From JAMDCX01 sp049977145 (GTDB lineage: Bacteria; Planctomycetota; Phycisphaerae; WQYP01), in NCBI GenBank assembly GCA_049977145.1, contig JBMFGW010000003.1:8975-72974 (forward strand): a DNA stretch of 64,000 bases. Reading direction: 5' to 3'. This document shows positions 43,381-54,101 of this stretch, one piece after another. Both the position numbers and the translations under genes were made by a program. The notes beneath the pieces were generated by a model. That model did not search any database, had not been told where the DNA came from, and saw only the letters and a list, made by a program, of their open reading frames with translations. Every line of letters starts with the position of its first letter. Position 1 is the stretch's first letter.

Positions 43381-46300
43381 TCATTTTAACTCGACCGCAT
43401 CGGCAAAAGTGAGGTTTACTGGCCCAATCAGGCCCGATTCGACCAGCGGATCGGTTTTGTGCCAGTGCTGCCAAGTCGTAAACGTAAACCGCCCGGTGGG
43501 GCTGGGTTTGCCTTCCAGCAGCCATTGCGGCCATTTAAGCAAATTCCCGCCGGGGCCGCGATCCGAGTCTTCCGGCAATTGCTCGTCTCCGATCATCCGG
43601 TTGATCCAGAGATTGGTCACACGGATATTAAGCTGGTTGCGGCCCGACCTCAGAGCGGCGGTGGCGTCCAACCTGAACGGCGGCTTCCATAGAATGCCAA
43701 GGTCATGGTTATTGAGCGTGACATGGGCCATGACCGCGACCTCGCCCAAATCAAGATATATCCGCTGATCCGGTGTCAGCAGCCCAGCGGGAATCTTAAA
43801 TTCCGTCTGATACTCCGCCGTGCCGGAAAAATAGCGGACGCCCACATCGTGGTGCTTGTTCCACGCGATTAGCTTATCCAGATGAATCTCCGCCGGCGCA
43901 CCCCAGCCGGCGGGAAACTTCACTTTCCAAGACCCCTCAATGGCAACGGGCTTGGGAATATCCGCGACGTTGATAGTGGATTGTTTGCCGGAAGCGAACA
44001 TGCAATCGTACTTACCCGGCTCCGTGACAATGGCCTTGAGGCGGCCATTGTTCTCGGCCTCCAGCTCAACGATCCGGCGATACGCCGGCCCGGCTCCGGC
44101 GAAGGATGCCCAGCCGCCATCCTGCGAACTGATGTGGCCTTTGCGGCCGTCCGCCTCGTAGTGAATATCAAGCGTCTTGACCACGCCCGGATCCGGATCG
44201 CCCCCAATCACGACCATTTGCATAACCGGGAAATCGGTGTCACCTTGGTTGACCAGTTTCTGGACGATGGCTGTTACGTTACGTGTATGGACGGCATCGC
44301 CCGGAACACCGTAACTGGCAGATAGTATCTTGATATGCGACCCAGGGGTGAGATTGATATGCACACGCTGGCCATCTTGGTAGCTGATGTGGCCTTCGTG
44401 GCCGTTCACCGTATAGTGAATATCGAGCGTCTTGACCACGCCGGGATCCGGATCGCCCCCAATCGCGGCAATTTGCATCACCGGGAAATCGGTCTGTCCT
44501 TGGTTGACCAGTTTTTGGACGATCGCCGTCACGTCGCGTGTGTGGGCGGCGTTCCCCGGAACGCCGTAGCTGGCGGATAATATCTTGATATGCGGAGGAG
44601 GGGCCACGCTGGCGGCAAAAAGTAGTTTGCCATTATGGCTGATGCTTCGGATGGCCTCCGTTATTTGGGCGGACTTCCCATGCCGGAATACCACAAACGC
44701 CGATCCCTTCGGCTCGAAAACAATCGGAATATGGGTCATGCCGCCGGAAGATTCATAAGCGGGAACCGGTGAAATTGTTCCGGTTTCCGGATCCCAGAAT
44801 TCCGGTTGAATACCGGTAACGCGAAATGCGCAATTCGCCAGCATTGATTTTCCCGCGAACGGCAGCTTATCGGCAACCTCGCCATTGGCGACAAAATAAA
44901 TATCCATGTCGGCCGTATGCCGATGCGTCCAGCGCACCATTGGGTGATCGCATTGAAAATCAGGCTTGATGCCCTTGGCCGCCAACACCTGGGCGGCTGT
45001 TTTCCCGGCGATGATTTTGCCGGTGCTCCACAATTCGCCCGTCAGTTTTTGAACTTGATCATCGCAATGGGGAAAGTCACTGAGGCTCGGCGACTTCTGT
45101 GGCTGCGGGCCGATGACCGTCGCACCGGCATCGACCAGTGTTTTTATTTTCTTGAGCAGTTGCGGTGTCATCGTGGGCGAATCTGGCAGAACCAGAACGC
45201 GGTATTTCATACCGCTGGGCAGCGTCAAAAAACCACCCTTATATTCCATACGGGTAAGCACCACCTCGGCCGGGCAGAAGTCATAATTGTAGCCGGGCCG
45301 TCGGGGTGGATTGCCGGGGCCGTTATCCAGAGTGGCAAACTCCTGCGGCGCACCTTCCGCCTGCATGTAGCAGACATCGGCGACGAAGTGGCCTTGACGC
45401 AACAGATAAGAGCACCGCGAGACATAATCATGCCACGGTTTGGTTAAATGCCACCAGGTTTCCGTGCGTTCATAATGCATTCCAGTGGAATCCATCGACA
45501 TGCCCGGAGCATAATGGGGATTCGTCCAAGGCTGCATCGCAAAGCGATGAAATACGAAACGATTCACGCCTTCGCCAAAGGCCCAATCGCCTATATCCTT
45601 CACCACCGCCGGGTAAGCCTGCCATTTTTCACTGGGACCGGCGGTGAATGTTTCCTGGCCGATGATGTTGCGGCCATAGACGTGTCCGGCGGAGGTCATT
45701 TCGGCCACAATGTTCCAGGCGTTCCATCGCGGCCATGACCACAACTCGGACATTGGCTCATTGGCCTGGCCACCATAGCGTAATTCATCCGCCGGTACGC
45801 CCGCGTAACCCTCAATCGAAAGCCCAATGCCGTGCTTATTAGCCAGCTCACGCATACACGCGGCATAATTCTCCACCAGCAGATCGGAAATCGTCCGCCG
45901 AAAATCCCATAAAAAGCGATTGGACACTTCCAAATTTTCAACCACCCGGCCAGCCAGAACCGGCAGATACGGCGCGATGTCATAACCGCGCAGTCGCCTA
46001 AACTCCCGCGGGAATTCCAGCGTCCAGTTTTGCGAGCCGTTCTCCCAACTGTCAATATGCGTACGCACAAACGATTTGCCCGCCAACGGCCCAACATCAC
46101 GAATCAGCCGGAGTATCAGGGAATTAAATTGCAGTTCCGTCGCCTTCCGGCTGAGCTTGTCGATTTCCAGGCCGCTGCCGCTCACCGATGCCGGGTGGTT
46201 GTCCCTTCCAGTCGAGGTATGGCCAAAGCGGATAATCGTCCAATCGCCCGCCGGCGCTTCCCATTTCAATCGGCCATAAGAATCCATAAAGCGCGATACG

Positions 46301-47109
46301 TCCACCAAACCGGATTGGGGAATTGCCTGGCCGAGGGGTAGTTGCGGATAATTTATTTGTGTGGGCATATTGTCTTGTACCACATATTCCGCCTTGGCTT
46401 GAATGTCCGGTATGCGGTAGCCGTGGCCAGCCATGTCGGCCTGCGGTGTGGGGAATGCTAGTACGGCGATATCAGCATAATAATCCAGAACCGCCTGCAA
46501 CTGAACCCCGGTATCCGCCGCCGTTGGAAAAGGGGGATTGTGCCGCACAATCGGCTTCGGCTGGGGCAAAAGCACGTCAATGGTTGTACCGCCGTGAAGC
46601 CGCGTTGTTGTGTATACAACCCTCTGCATGGAGCGCTCGGGTGTCACCCACGGCCCGCCGCTGCCTTCCCAGCCAGCATCATTGGTCATATTGATCTGCA
46701 GTCCCAAGCGGGCCGCCTCGCGGCACGCAAAAGCAAACATCTCGCGCCATTCAACGGTGCCGAATTTAACCGGCCCCGGCGGCACGCCCATTTCGTATGA
46801 ACCTCCCGGGTCCGTGGAAACATTCATGATCAACGCGCCGCCGATGCCGACACGCCGCATCGCCTCGAGATCCGCCGTCACCCCTTCACGGGTAATGTTG
46901 CCACCCATCCAGAACCAGTAAACCCAAGGCCCGCAATCCAGCGACGGAGAGGCGAATTTACCCGCTACTTCTTCCGCCGATGCGGCGGTCGTTGCGTTGC
47001 TGGCCGATGGTGTTCCGGACTTTGCCGCACAACCCGACGGCAGCATCAGCAACCCCGAAGCGGTCAGGCCCATGAGGCTTACAAAATCCCGACGATTAAG
47101 ATTCGACAT
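43381..47109 (-). CDS. Tat-exported GH106-like alpha-L-rhamnosidase
   Basis: The 1242-residue exported hydrolase starts with a twin-arginine signal (NRRDFVSLMGLTASGLLML). The N-terminal part has family features: VYWFWMGGNITREGVTADLE, MRRVGIGGALIMNVS and LQINMTNDAGWEGSGGPWV, then the catalytic-domain stretch with FVRTHIDSWENGSQNWTLEF, a glutamate-rich IGLSIEGYAG and a C-terminal sugar-binding-like beta domain (DLGEVAVMAHVTLNNHDLGI). A tandem pair of 85-residue units lies at about 840-924 and 925-1009. Start at 47109 has GGAG 7 nt upstream; the longer frame to 47238 overlaps the neighbouring gene. Rhamnogalacturonan-type or rhamnose-rich glycans are the likely substrates. Confidence 0.85.
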   Translation of the reverse strand: MSNLNRRDFVSLMGLTASGLLMLPSGCAAKSGTPSASNATTAASAEEVAGKFASPSLDCGPWVYWFWMGGNITREGVTADLEAMRRVGIGGALIMNVSTDPGGSYEMGVPPGPVKFGTVEWREMFAFACREAARLGLQINMTNDAGWEGSGGPWVTPERSMQRVVYTTTRLHGGTTIDVLLPQPKPIVRHNPPFPTAADTGVQLQAVLDYYADIAVLAFPTPQADMAGHGYRIPDIQAKAEYVVQDNMPTQINYPQLPLGQAIPQSGLVDVSRFMDSYGRLKWEAPAGDWTIIRFGHTSTGRDNHPASVSGSGLEIDKLSRKATELQFNSLILRLIRDVGPLAGKSFVRTHIDSWENGSQNWTLEFPREFRRLRGYDIAPYLPVLAGRVVENLEVSNRFLWDFRRTISDLLVENYAACMRELANKHGIGLSIEGYAGVPADELRYGGQANEPMSELWSWPRWNAWNIVAEMTSAGHVYGRNIIGQETFTAGPSEKWQAYPAVVKDIGDWAFGEGVNRFVFHRFAMQPWTNPHYAPGMSMDSTGMHYERTETWWHLTKPWHDYVSRCSYLLRQGHFVADVCYMQAEGAPQEFATLDNGPGNPPRRPGYNYDFCPAEVVLTRMEYKGGFLTLPSGMKYRVLVLPDSPTMTPQLLKKIKTLVDAGATVIGPQPQKSPSLSDFPHCDDQVQKLTGELWSTGKIIAGKTAAQVLAAKGIKPDFQCDHPMVRWTHRHTADMDIYFVANGEVADKLPFAGKSMLANCAFRVTGIQPEFWDPETGTISPVPAYESSGGMTHIPIVFEPKGSAFVVFRHGKSAQITEAIRSISHNGKLLFAASVAPPPHIKILSASYGVPGNAAHTRDVTAIVQKLVNQGQTDFPVMQIAAIGGDPDPGVVKTLDIHYTVNGHEGHISYQDGQRVHINLTPGSHIKILSASYGVPGDAVHTRNVTAIVQKLVNQGDTDFPVMQMVVIGGDPDPGVVKTLDIHYEADGRKGHISSQDGGWASFAGAGPAYRRIVELEAENNGRLKAIVTEPGKYDCMFASGKQSTINVADIPKPVAIEGSWKVKFPAGWGAPAEIHLDKLIAWNKHHDVGVRYFSGTAEYQTEFKIPAGLLTPDQRIYLDLGEVAVMAHVTLNNHDLGILWKPPFRLDATAALRSGRNQLNIRVTNLWINRMIGDEQLPEDSDRGPGGNLLKWPQWLLEGKPSPTGRFTFTTWQHWHKTDPLVESGLIGPVNLTFADAVELK
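44083..44592 (-). repeat. Tandem 255-bp in-frame duplication inside the GH106-like gene
   Basis: Two copies (44338-44592 and 44083-44337) encode 85-residue units starting HIKILSASYGVPG and containing VTAIVQKLVNQG and IGGDPDPGVVKTLDIHY. The period is exactly 255 bp. The copies differ at several sites, so the duplication is not very recent. The unit resembles DUF3395-like exported domains in planctomycetes. Confidence 0.85.
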
Positions 47110-47162
47110 CACAACGCTCCTTGTAAAATAAACGGTTGCCGGTCCTCTGAAGGTATGCGGCC

Positions 47163-50042
47163 TCATTGCCGAGTTGTACCACCCCTGGTTATCGCGTCCA
47201 ATATGTACGTTCCTGAAGTTGCCTTGAAAATCGAACACCCCTGCCGCACGCCCTCAAAGCTCAATCCCGACGCGGAAGCGGCCAGACGTCCGGATTCCTG
47301 TATCGCCCGGACACCCGAATGCGGAAAATAAATCTTTGCGCTGGTGTTGGCCGGAATTGTAATATTCATGGTGAATCGTTCACCGTCGCGATGCCAACCG
47401 CTGTCAATTCGGCCATACGGTGAAAGATGATGGGCCCTGACCCAGGTTAAGCCGCGAGGATAAACTGGCCGCACGGTGAATTGGCGAAACCCCGGCGCAT
47501 CCGGATCGGGCTTAATTCCCGCCAGATCGTGAAACATCCACGCACAAACACTGCCGAACATGATGTGCATGTGCGATCCCATCCCGTTCCAACTCTCCCA
47601 CAATGTCGTGGCACCATGTGCTATCTGCCAGCCGTAACTCGGGTATGTGGTCTGGCTCATCAACGCCAAGGCTAAATCGGCCCGACCGTGGCGTGTCAAC
47701 ACCTCCAGCAGCAGTGGGGTCGCCAGTATCCCGGTGTCGAAATGGCGATGGGTTACGGTTTCCAAGTGGTTGACCATATGGGCGAATACTTTATGCCGCC
47801 ATACCGATGGAACCAGGCCAAAAGCCAGCGGGAAAACGTCCGCCCCCTGCCGCCCTATCGAATAATATCCAGCGGCGGAATTAAAAAAAGCGGTGTTGAT
47901 CGCCTGCGTCGATATTGCAAAACGCCGCCTGAACGCGGCAATATCGTCGGGCCGGCGAACAAGCGCGGCAATGCGGGCCATCAAGTTGCAGAGGTGGGCA
48001 AGGTAGCAGGTGTTAACCAGTTCCGGAGGAATCGCAATGGTTTCAGGTGTCGCCCAATCTCCCAGGCACCAGCCGCCGGGTTCTTCATGGGTAACGATTC
48101 CGGCGCGATTTGTGCGGGTTTCCAGAAATGCCACCCATTTTTTCATCACATCATAGTGTTGGTGAAGAATCCGCCGGTCCCCGTAATAAAGATAGACATA
48201 CCATGGGATCAACACACAGGCGGAACCCCAGGCGGGACCGCCCCCGCCGCCTTCAAACGGCGCTGTGTGCGGAACAAAACCGCTGTTCGGCCCCTGCGCA
48301 TCGGCGAGGTCTTGTGCCCACTTGATGTAGAGACGGTGCATATCACAAGAATAGATTGCGGACCGGGCCGTTATTTGTGCATCACCACCGTAACCGAGCC
48401 GCTCCCGATGAGGATCTGATGCCGGCACCGCACCGTGCAGATCGCCCAATTCCGTGCGGCGATAATTGCCATAAATAGCGTTGAGCAGGCGGCTGGAGCA
48501 TTCAAAATCGCCGGCCTCGGCTACATCCGTATGAATCGATCGGCCTATGATGGCGGCGGTTTTGGGTGCGACGGAACATCCGGTTATCTCGATATATCGG
48601 AATCCATGCCAGGTAAAGCGAGGCTCAAACGTCTCCTCCACCAGCCCTTTGGTGATATAGGTATCGGATTGGCCATACCGTAAACCGGTATCCTCAATGT
48701 AATCAATTCGTATTTTTGTGCCAGCGGGCTGGCGTAGTTTAAGACGCACCCAGCCCGCAAAATTCTGGCCGAAATCAAATCCATAGACGCCAGGCTTAGG
48801 CTGAAATATCTGGCCTTCCAGACCATGCACCGGACGGGTTAGCGCTGTTGCGGATAGATCGCCAACTATCCGGTCATACGGGGCCATCTGCGACCTCAAA
48901 GGGCCGGTGGGCGCGGCAATGGTCCGCGCTGTAGGCCACGCTGAATCATCAAAGTCCGGATGACACCATCCGGGAATTTCACGACGTGCATCGTAGGTTT
49001 CTCCGGTAAAAATGGCATCTTGAAGGATCGGCCCGGTGGTGACCTTCCACTGCGGCGTGGTGGCAACGACAGTGGAGGTGCCATCCGTGAATTCCAGCCG
49101 CATTTGTAAAATCAAGCGTGGCTGACCGTACCACATCCAGCCTTCCACCCGGCGCGCTCGCTGGTTGTACCAGCCATTGCCAAGAATGACGCCCACAGCA
49201 TTGTGACCGGGACGGAGATGGGAGGTGATATCATACGTGTTATAAAGGACACGTTTTAATCCGTTATCACGCACCGGATACAGCAAATGTGAGAGATTCC
49301 GCTGGCTGTAATCCGTCTGCGCGGGAGCCAGCACCTGATCGCCGACTTTGGCACCGTTCAAATAAAACTCGTAATAGCCCAAACCACAGATGTAAGCGTG
49401 TGCGGACTTCAGTGGTTTATCAATCTGAAACACCGTTCTGAAATAAGGCGCAGGCGGTGTGTCAAAGGAATCGGCGTTCTCAATCATCGGTGCGCCAATC
49501 CATGTCCCATGCCAGTCCGTTGGTTCAAGGAGGCCCATTTCCCATACGGCCGGCTCGCTCCACGCGCCGGGCGTTCCATTCTGATCCCAAATCCGCACCT
49601 TCCAGTGCGCAATCATGCTGGATTGCAAAGGCTTGCCGTTATAAATCACATTCGCACATTCTTCCGACCTGACCTTGCCGGAGTCCCACAAATCGCCAAG
49701 GTTGTCACGAAGTGCCGTTGCAGCGCTTGCCACCAGTATCTGATAGCCCGACTGGCGGGCACCACGCATTGAGGATACGAGTTGCCAGCCCAGCCGCGGC
49801 TTGGTGGTATCGATGCCCAGGGGATCGACCATGAATTCACATGTCAGATGGCACACCGTCGGCGCGGCCAAGAGAACGTGCGTTCGTGCCTCTCCTGCGG
49901 TGGCTGCGGCCTCCGCAGATCGAGCGGCACACAAGGCCGAGACGCCGATAGCGGCAACTCCAAGAAACCTACGACGATCCATCCCACTGTCGCGGGGTTT
50001 CGCGTTGGGAGGTTGAGAATTACCGGCGGGGTTGTTATTCAT
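47163..50042 (-). CDS. Tat-exported GH78 alpha-L-rhamnosidase
   Basis: Removes terminal alpha-L-rhamnose by an inverting mechanism. The twin-arginine signal is DRRRFLGVAAIGVSALCAA. The N-terminal beta domains read CEFMVDPLGIDTTKPRLGWQ and YFRTVFQIDKPLKSAHAYIC. The catalytic (alpha/alpha)6 barrel has PASDPHRERLGYGGDAQI near residue 545, with acidic residues expected for catalysis, and DWATPETI; the C-terminal beta domain begins near TVRPVYPRGLTWV. At 959 aa it fits the family. AAAGG stands before the ATG at 50042. The gene ends 53 bp before the GH106-like start. Confidence 0.93.
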   Translation of the reverse strand: MNNNPAGNSQPPNAKPRDSGMDRRRFLGVAAIGVSALCAARSAEAAATAGEARTHVLLAAPTVCHLTCEFMVDPLGIDTTKPRLGWQLVSSMRGARQSGYQILVASAATALRDNLGDLWDSGKVRSEECANVIYNGKPLQSSMIAHWKVRIWDQNGTPGAWSEPAVWEMGLLEPTDWHGTWIGAPMIENADSFDTPPAPYFRTVFQIDKPLKSAHAYICGLGYYEFYLNGAKVGDQVLAPAQTDYSQRNLSHLLYPVRDNGLKRVLYNTYDITSHLRPGHNAVGVILGNGWYNQRARRVEGWMWYGQPRLILQMRLEFTDGTSTVVATTPQWKVTTGPILQDAIFTGETYDARREIPGWCHPDFDDSAWPTARTIAAPTGPLRSQMAPYDRIVGDLSATALTRPVHGLEGQIFQPKPGVYGFDFGQNFAGWVRLKLRQPAGTKIRIDYIEDTGLRYGQSDTYITKGLVEETFEPRFTWHGFRYIEITGCSVAPKTAAIIGRSIHTDVAEAGDFECSSRLLNAIYGNYRRTELGDLHGAVPASDPHRERLGYGGDAQITARSAIYSCDMHRLYIKWAQDLADAQGPNSGFVPHTAPFEGGGGGPAWGSACVLIPWYVYLYYGDRRILHQHYDVMKKWVAFLETRTNRAGIVTHEEPGGWCLGDWATPETIAIPPELVNTCYLAHLCNLMARIAALVRRPDDIAAFRRRFAISTQAINTAFFNSAAGYYSIGRQGADVFPLAFGLVPSVWRHKVFAHMVNHLETVTHRHFDTGILATPLLLEVLTRHGRADLALALMSQTTYPSYGWQIAHGATTLWESWNGMGSHMHIMFGSVCAWMFHDLAGIKPDPDAPGFRQFTVRPVYPRGLTWVRAHHLSPYGRIDSGWHRDGERFTMNITIPANTSAKIYFPHSGVRAIQESGRLAASASGLSFEGVRQGCSIFKATSGTYILDAITRGGTTRQ

Positions 50043-50124
50043 TGGGTGCCTTTCGGTAAATATTACGCTTCGCGCAGCGAAGCAACTCATTAACACCGGC
50101 TCAAGCCGGGAGTCTCTTTATTCA

Positions 50125-52620
50125 TTATTTCATTGCGATGCCCGCCATCACCAGCCCGGATGGCGGGCGATCCGTCTTGGCCGAGGCCCATTCCTTGTTG
50201 GGCTTACGGCCCATGCGGAAATACAGTTCTCCGCCCGCCACGATATCGGCATGGGTAAACCATGCCCGGTTCAACTCCCTGCCGTTGAGACGAGCGCTTT
50301 GAACGTAACAATTTTCCGCCGAGTTATTTTCCGCGATGACCGTAAAAGTGGTTCGGGCGACGGGATTGTGAATTTTCACCCGATTAATTAGCGGGCTGCC
50401 AATAACATACACGCCGGTGGCGGCATTTACCGGATAAAAGCCCAAAGCCCCCATGACAAAGCAACTGGAAAGTTGGCCGATATCGTCATTGCCGGGAATA
50501 CCGTTGGGCGTGTTGTTGTAAAGGGACAGCACTTTGCGAATCCAATATTGCGTTTTCCACGCCGCCCCGGCAAACGGATACAGATACGGGATATGGTTGC
50601 TCGGTTCATTGCCCTGGGCGTCTTGGCCGACCATGCCGGTAATGTCCGGATCATAGTTATAGACTTTTGAGCGAGCGGTGAAGAAGGCGTCGAGCTTGGC
50701 AATAAAAGGTTCGTCTCCGCCATAAAGATCAATCAACCCCTGCACATCCTGCATGACATTAAACGTGGCCTGCCAAGCGTCGGATTCAGTGTAATCCGAA
50801 TGGTATACTTGATCCGGACGGAACGGCTCCCGCCATTTTCCATCCACCAGTTTGCCGCGCATAAATCCGCTCTTGGGGTCGAAGAGATTTTTGTAGTTTC
50901 GGCCAAGTTTATAAAACATTTGGGCATCGTCACGCTTGCCAAGAAGTTCGGCCATGGCCCCCACACACCAGCAGTCATAAGCATAATCCAGCGTACATGA
51001 GACGCACTGCTGTGTTGGTCCGGTTACCACATAACCGTACTTGCGGAATTCCGCTTGTAATTCTCTGTTATTGCCTTTGGTAAACGCAAAATTATAGGCC
51101 GACCCCACCAAGGCGGTATCCCGCATGGCGTTGTACATGGCCGGTACATCATAATCTCGAAAGCCCCGTATATAGGCTCCAAGAATCATAGACACAACAT
51201 GGAAACCCGTCATGGACCAAGTTTCATTGCCCCACAGCGGCCAGACCGGCAGCGAATGTGCATCAAGCTGTTGGTAGTCGGCCAGGAAAGTACGCATCAC
51301 GTCATTGGTGCGCTGCGGGTTGGTCAGCATGATAAACGGGAATTCGCCTCGGTAAATATCCCAAATCGAAATGGTGGTGTAATTGGTGAATCCGGGATCG
51401 CGATGGTTCTTGTGATCCTCCCCGCGGTAAGTCCCGTCCGCATCGTTAAACGTGGTCGGCCCCATCATGCAATGATAAACGCCGGTGTAGAAGGTCTGCA
51501 TCAGTTCTTGCCCAGGCAGTTGGGCCTCCAACACGCCAAGTGCCTTATCCCAGTTTTGCTCCGCCTGTCGATGGATAGAGTCAAAATCAAAGTTTGTAAT
51601 TTCCGCCTGCAAATTCTTGCGGGCACCGTCAATGCCGGTGCCGGAAATCCCCACTTTGATAACTAACGGTTCGTTGAAAGTGGTTTTGTAACTAAATGCG
51701 GCTTTTAGTTTTGGTCCCTGAAAAGAACCAACAGTCCCGGTCTTTACCCGTCCGTTCTGCTGTATCTGGCAGAATTCAAAAGGTTTTGAGAACTGGATAA
51801 CGAAATAAACCTGTCGGTTTGGTGCCCACCCATGGGTGCCGCGATAGCCGCTGACGGTGGTGGCGTTTTCAATGTTTAATTGTGCTTCGTAGACCGTCTC
51901 AGCAAGGGCGTGTACCAGGTCAAGAATGACATGGGACTGATCGCTGTTGGGAAATGTATAACGGTGCATGCCGCAGCGCGTGGTGGCCGTGAGTTCAGCC
52001 AGAATGTCTGAATCATCCAACCGCACGCTGTAATAACCGGCGCGGGCGGTTTCATGCCGGTGGGAAAAACGCGAAGAGTAACCTTTTTCGCGGGCCACCC
52101 AACCGGAATTCGGCCCAAGGGCTTGAATCTGCGCTTCATGCTCCAAGCCGGGGGAACCTGCGTTCCAGCGCACCGGGCCAGCTCCCGGCATCAGCAGCAC
52201 ATCGCCAAGTGCCACGCCACCGGTACCTGATATGTGCGTATGGCTGAATCCGAGGATGGTGTTGTCCGGATAGTGATAGCCGCCACAATGATCCCACTCA
52301 TACGGAGGAAACCCATTGGGCAACCTTGCTTCTGGTGGCCCGGAAGTGTCCGGACTTAGTTGAACCAGTCCAAACGGCAAGGCGGCTCCAGGAAACGTAT
52401 GTCCATGCCAGCCCGAACCAACAATGGGCCGAGCCTGGCCGGCAAAACGCCCCGGTGAGGCGCTTGGGCCTATTAAACTGGCAAGCCCGTGCGGCGTGCC
52501 AACACTCGATTCCGGTGCGCAACCGATCACCAGCGATTCGACCGATGCCGCCCCCGCCGCCGCCATGCACGCCTTGAGAAAATCACGCCGCTGAAGACCG
52601 TTTAAAACTTGCACACCCAT
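50125..52620 (-). CDS. Tat-exported GH92 alpha-mannosidase
   Basis: Calcium-dependent exo-alpha-mannosidase family. Signal LQRRDFLKACMAAAGAASV matches the Tat consensus (RRxFLK), with a possible lipidation Cys in VIGC. Family motifs: GHTFPGAALPFGLVQLSPDT, GFSHTHISGTGGVALGD, WDIYRGEFPFIMLTNPQRTN, LPVWPLWGNETWSMTGFH and the GNDDIGQLSSCFVMGALGF catalytic loop. Length of 831 aa is typical of longer members. AAGGA precedes the ATG. In the cluster it could clip mannose from plant, algal or fungal glycans. Confidence 0.94.
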   Translation of the reverse strand: MGVQVLNGLQRRDFLKACMAAAGAASVESLVIGCAPESSVGTPHGLASLIGPSASPGRFAGQARPIVGSGWHGHTFPGAALPFGLVQLSPDTSGPPEARLPNGFPPYEWDHCGGYHYPDNTILGFSHTHISGTGGVALGDVLLMPGAGPVRWNAGSPGLEHEAQIQALGPNSGWVAREKGYSSRFSHRHETARAGYYSVRLDDSDILAELTATTRCGMHRYTFPNSDQSHVILDLVHALAETVYEAQLNIENATTVSGYRGTHGWAPNRQVYFVIQFSKPFEFCQIQQNGRVKTGTVGSFQGPKLKAAFSYKTTFNEPLVIKVGISGTGIDGARKNLQAEITNFDFDSIHRQAEQNWDKALGVLEAQLPGQELMQTFYTGVYHCMMGPTTFNDADGTYRGEDHKNHRDPGFTNYTTISIWDIYRGEFPFIMLTNPQRTNDVMRTFLADYQQLDAHSLPVWPLWGNETWSMTGFHVVSMILGAYIRGFRDYDVPAMYNAMRDTALVGSAYNFAFTKGNNRELQAEFRKYGYVVTGPTQQCVSCTLDYAYDCWCVGAMAELLGKRDDAQMFYKLGRNYKNLFDPKSGFMRGKLVDGKWREPFRPDQVYHSDYTESDAWQATFNVMQDVQGLIDLYGGDEPFIAKLDAFFTARSKVYNYDPDITGMVGQDAQGNEPSNHIPYLYPFAGAAWKTQYWIRKVLSLYNNTPNGIPGNDDIGQLSSCFVMGALGFYPVNAATGVYVIGSPLINRVKIHNPVARTTFTVIAENNSAENCYVQSARLNGRELNRAWFTHADIVAGGELYFRMGRKPNKEWASAKTDRPPSGLVMAGIAMK

Positions 52621-52655
52621 AGTGATCCTTAAATAATAAATTGTTCATGGCACGG

Positions 52656-54047
52656 CTAATCAACGGCGTTCATGCTGATCTTGGCCTTGGCCCCGATCTG
52701 ATTACTGATGTGCGCCGGGCCTTGAAAACTGTTTCCAAGAATTACTGCCGCCGCCGCGCCGCGTTCAATGGCCACCTGCCGCTGACCCGCATCCATAAAT
52801 TCGCAGCCGTTGATGATCAATCTGCCCCGGCGCAGCACGACAGCCGGGGCTTTTTTATTCTGCTGCGCCCAAGAAATGAAATGACAGCCGGTAAACGTGG
52901 TTTGGCCGGAGCCTTCCAATATGGCCATGGTATCGGTCAACGGGCCGCCCCAGAATCCGCAATTGGTAAACTTCACCGGGCCCGTGTTGGTGGAACCAAC
53001 TTCAATGGATGGCGCACCCATAAACTGGCCATTCACAAAGGAAATACCCGCATGCGACTGGTTGCCATCCACCCGCACGGAGATCGACCTGGTATCAGGT
53101 GCCCCCTCGTCCGAACCGCATTGTGTGAGCACCACGTTGGGAACCCCGCTTGGCGTACGCACAAAGTGGTATCCAATCTTGTGACAAATCGCAAAACAGT
53201 TGAACATGTACTCCCAATCGGTGCGGCCAATGCGGAAAGCTGTGGCTTCTTTGGAGGTAAAGGCCATGGTCGGCGCATCTGCTTTCCAAAATGGCCAAAA
53301 ATGAACATCTGCTACGCGGCCAACATCCTCGCACTTATCAATAAACAGGCCCGTTTTCAGCGGCTGGCCGTACAGGCCGTGAATATAGTGCCGCCCGCCG
53401 GTAACCGTGCCAAAATCCACACCCTGCCATGGATTAAGTAATGTAACGTTCACCAGTGATCCATTATCTGACAGTTGACGCACTGTCCAAGGATATTCCA
53501 CCGGCGGATTCGGACAAGTCTGTTCCGGATAAAAAATAGTCAAACCATACAATGTGCCATTTTCTCCCAGAGAAATAAATGGTGTGCCATCTGGTTTTCC
53601 CTTTCCTCCCGTGGCCAGTAACAAACTTCCCATATTTTGGCCGGTATTACCGCGATTGGGAGCGCGAAATACGCCTTGCAGCGTAACATCATCGGGCACA
53701 TGGAGCGCGCCGCGCACCAGATATGCGCCACGCGGCAGCAATACCACATTCCCGCCCTGTTTTCCGGCGGTATCCAGCGCTTTTTGAATGGCGGCGGTAT
53801 CATCGGCCTTACCATTGCCGCGGGCACCAAAATGGTAGACATTCAGATATTGTTCGCGGGAATCCATCGGTTTAATGATTTCCGGCGCTGCCATGGCCTC
53901 ACCGGCTGCGCCCAGGAACGGCGCCGTCAAACTTGCTAACGCCATACCACCAAGGAATCGCCGCCGATCAAAGTTCCGCCTTGATTTCGCGGAGGGAAGT
54001 TTCGGCCAATAGGCCTGTTCGTTGGATGCCAATTGTTTTTCGGACAT
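52656..54047 (-). CDS. Tat-exported pectate-lyase-like beta-helix protein
   Basis: After an unusually long N-terminus the twin-arginine signal reads SRRNFDRRRFLGGMALASL. The pectate_lyase_3-type start motif follows: NVYHFGARGNGKADDTAAIQ near residues 70-89, then LLPRGAYLVRGALHVPDDVT. The rest is beta-helix-like rungs to residue 463. Families with this start include pectate lyases, polygalacturonases and rhamnogalacturonases; catalytic residues cannot be assigned by eye. It lies 35 bp upstream of the GH92 start in the same direction. Confidence 0.8.
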   Translation of the reverse strand: MSEKQLASNEQAYWPKLPSAKSRRNFDRRRFLGGMALASLTAPFLGAAGEAMAAPEIIKPMDSREQYLNVYHFGARGNGKADDTAAIQKALDTAGKQGGNVVLLPRGAYLVRGALHVPDDVTLQGVFRAPNRGNTGQNMGSLLLATGGKGKPDGTPFISLGENGTLYGLTIFYPEQTCPNPPVEYPWTVRQLSDNGSLVNVTLLNPWQGVDFGTVTGGRHYIHGLYGQPLKTGLFIDKCEDVGRVADVHFWPFWKADAPTMAFTSKEATAFRIGRTDWEYMFNCFAICHKIGYHFVRTPSGVPNVVLTQCGSDEGAPDTRSISVRVDGNQSHAGISFVNGQFMGAPSIEVGSTNTGPVKFTNCGFWGGPLTDTMAILEGSGQTTFTGCHFISWAQQNKKAPAVVLRRGRLIINGCEFMDAGQRQVAIERGAAAAVILGNSFQGPAHISNQIGAKAKISMNAVD

Positions 54048-54101
54048 AACATAATCTCCATATCATTAATTATACAGTTTCAAGGCCGTGGCAACATACC
54101 A

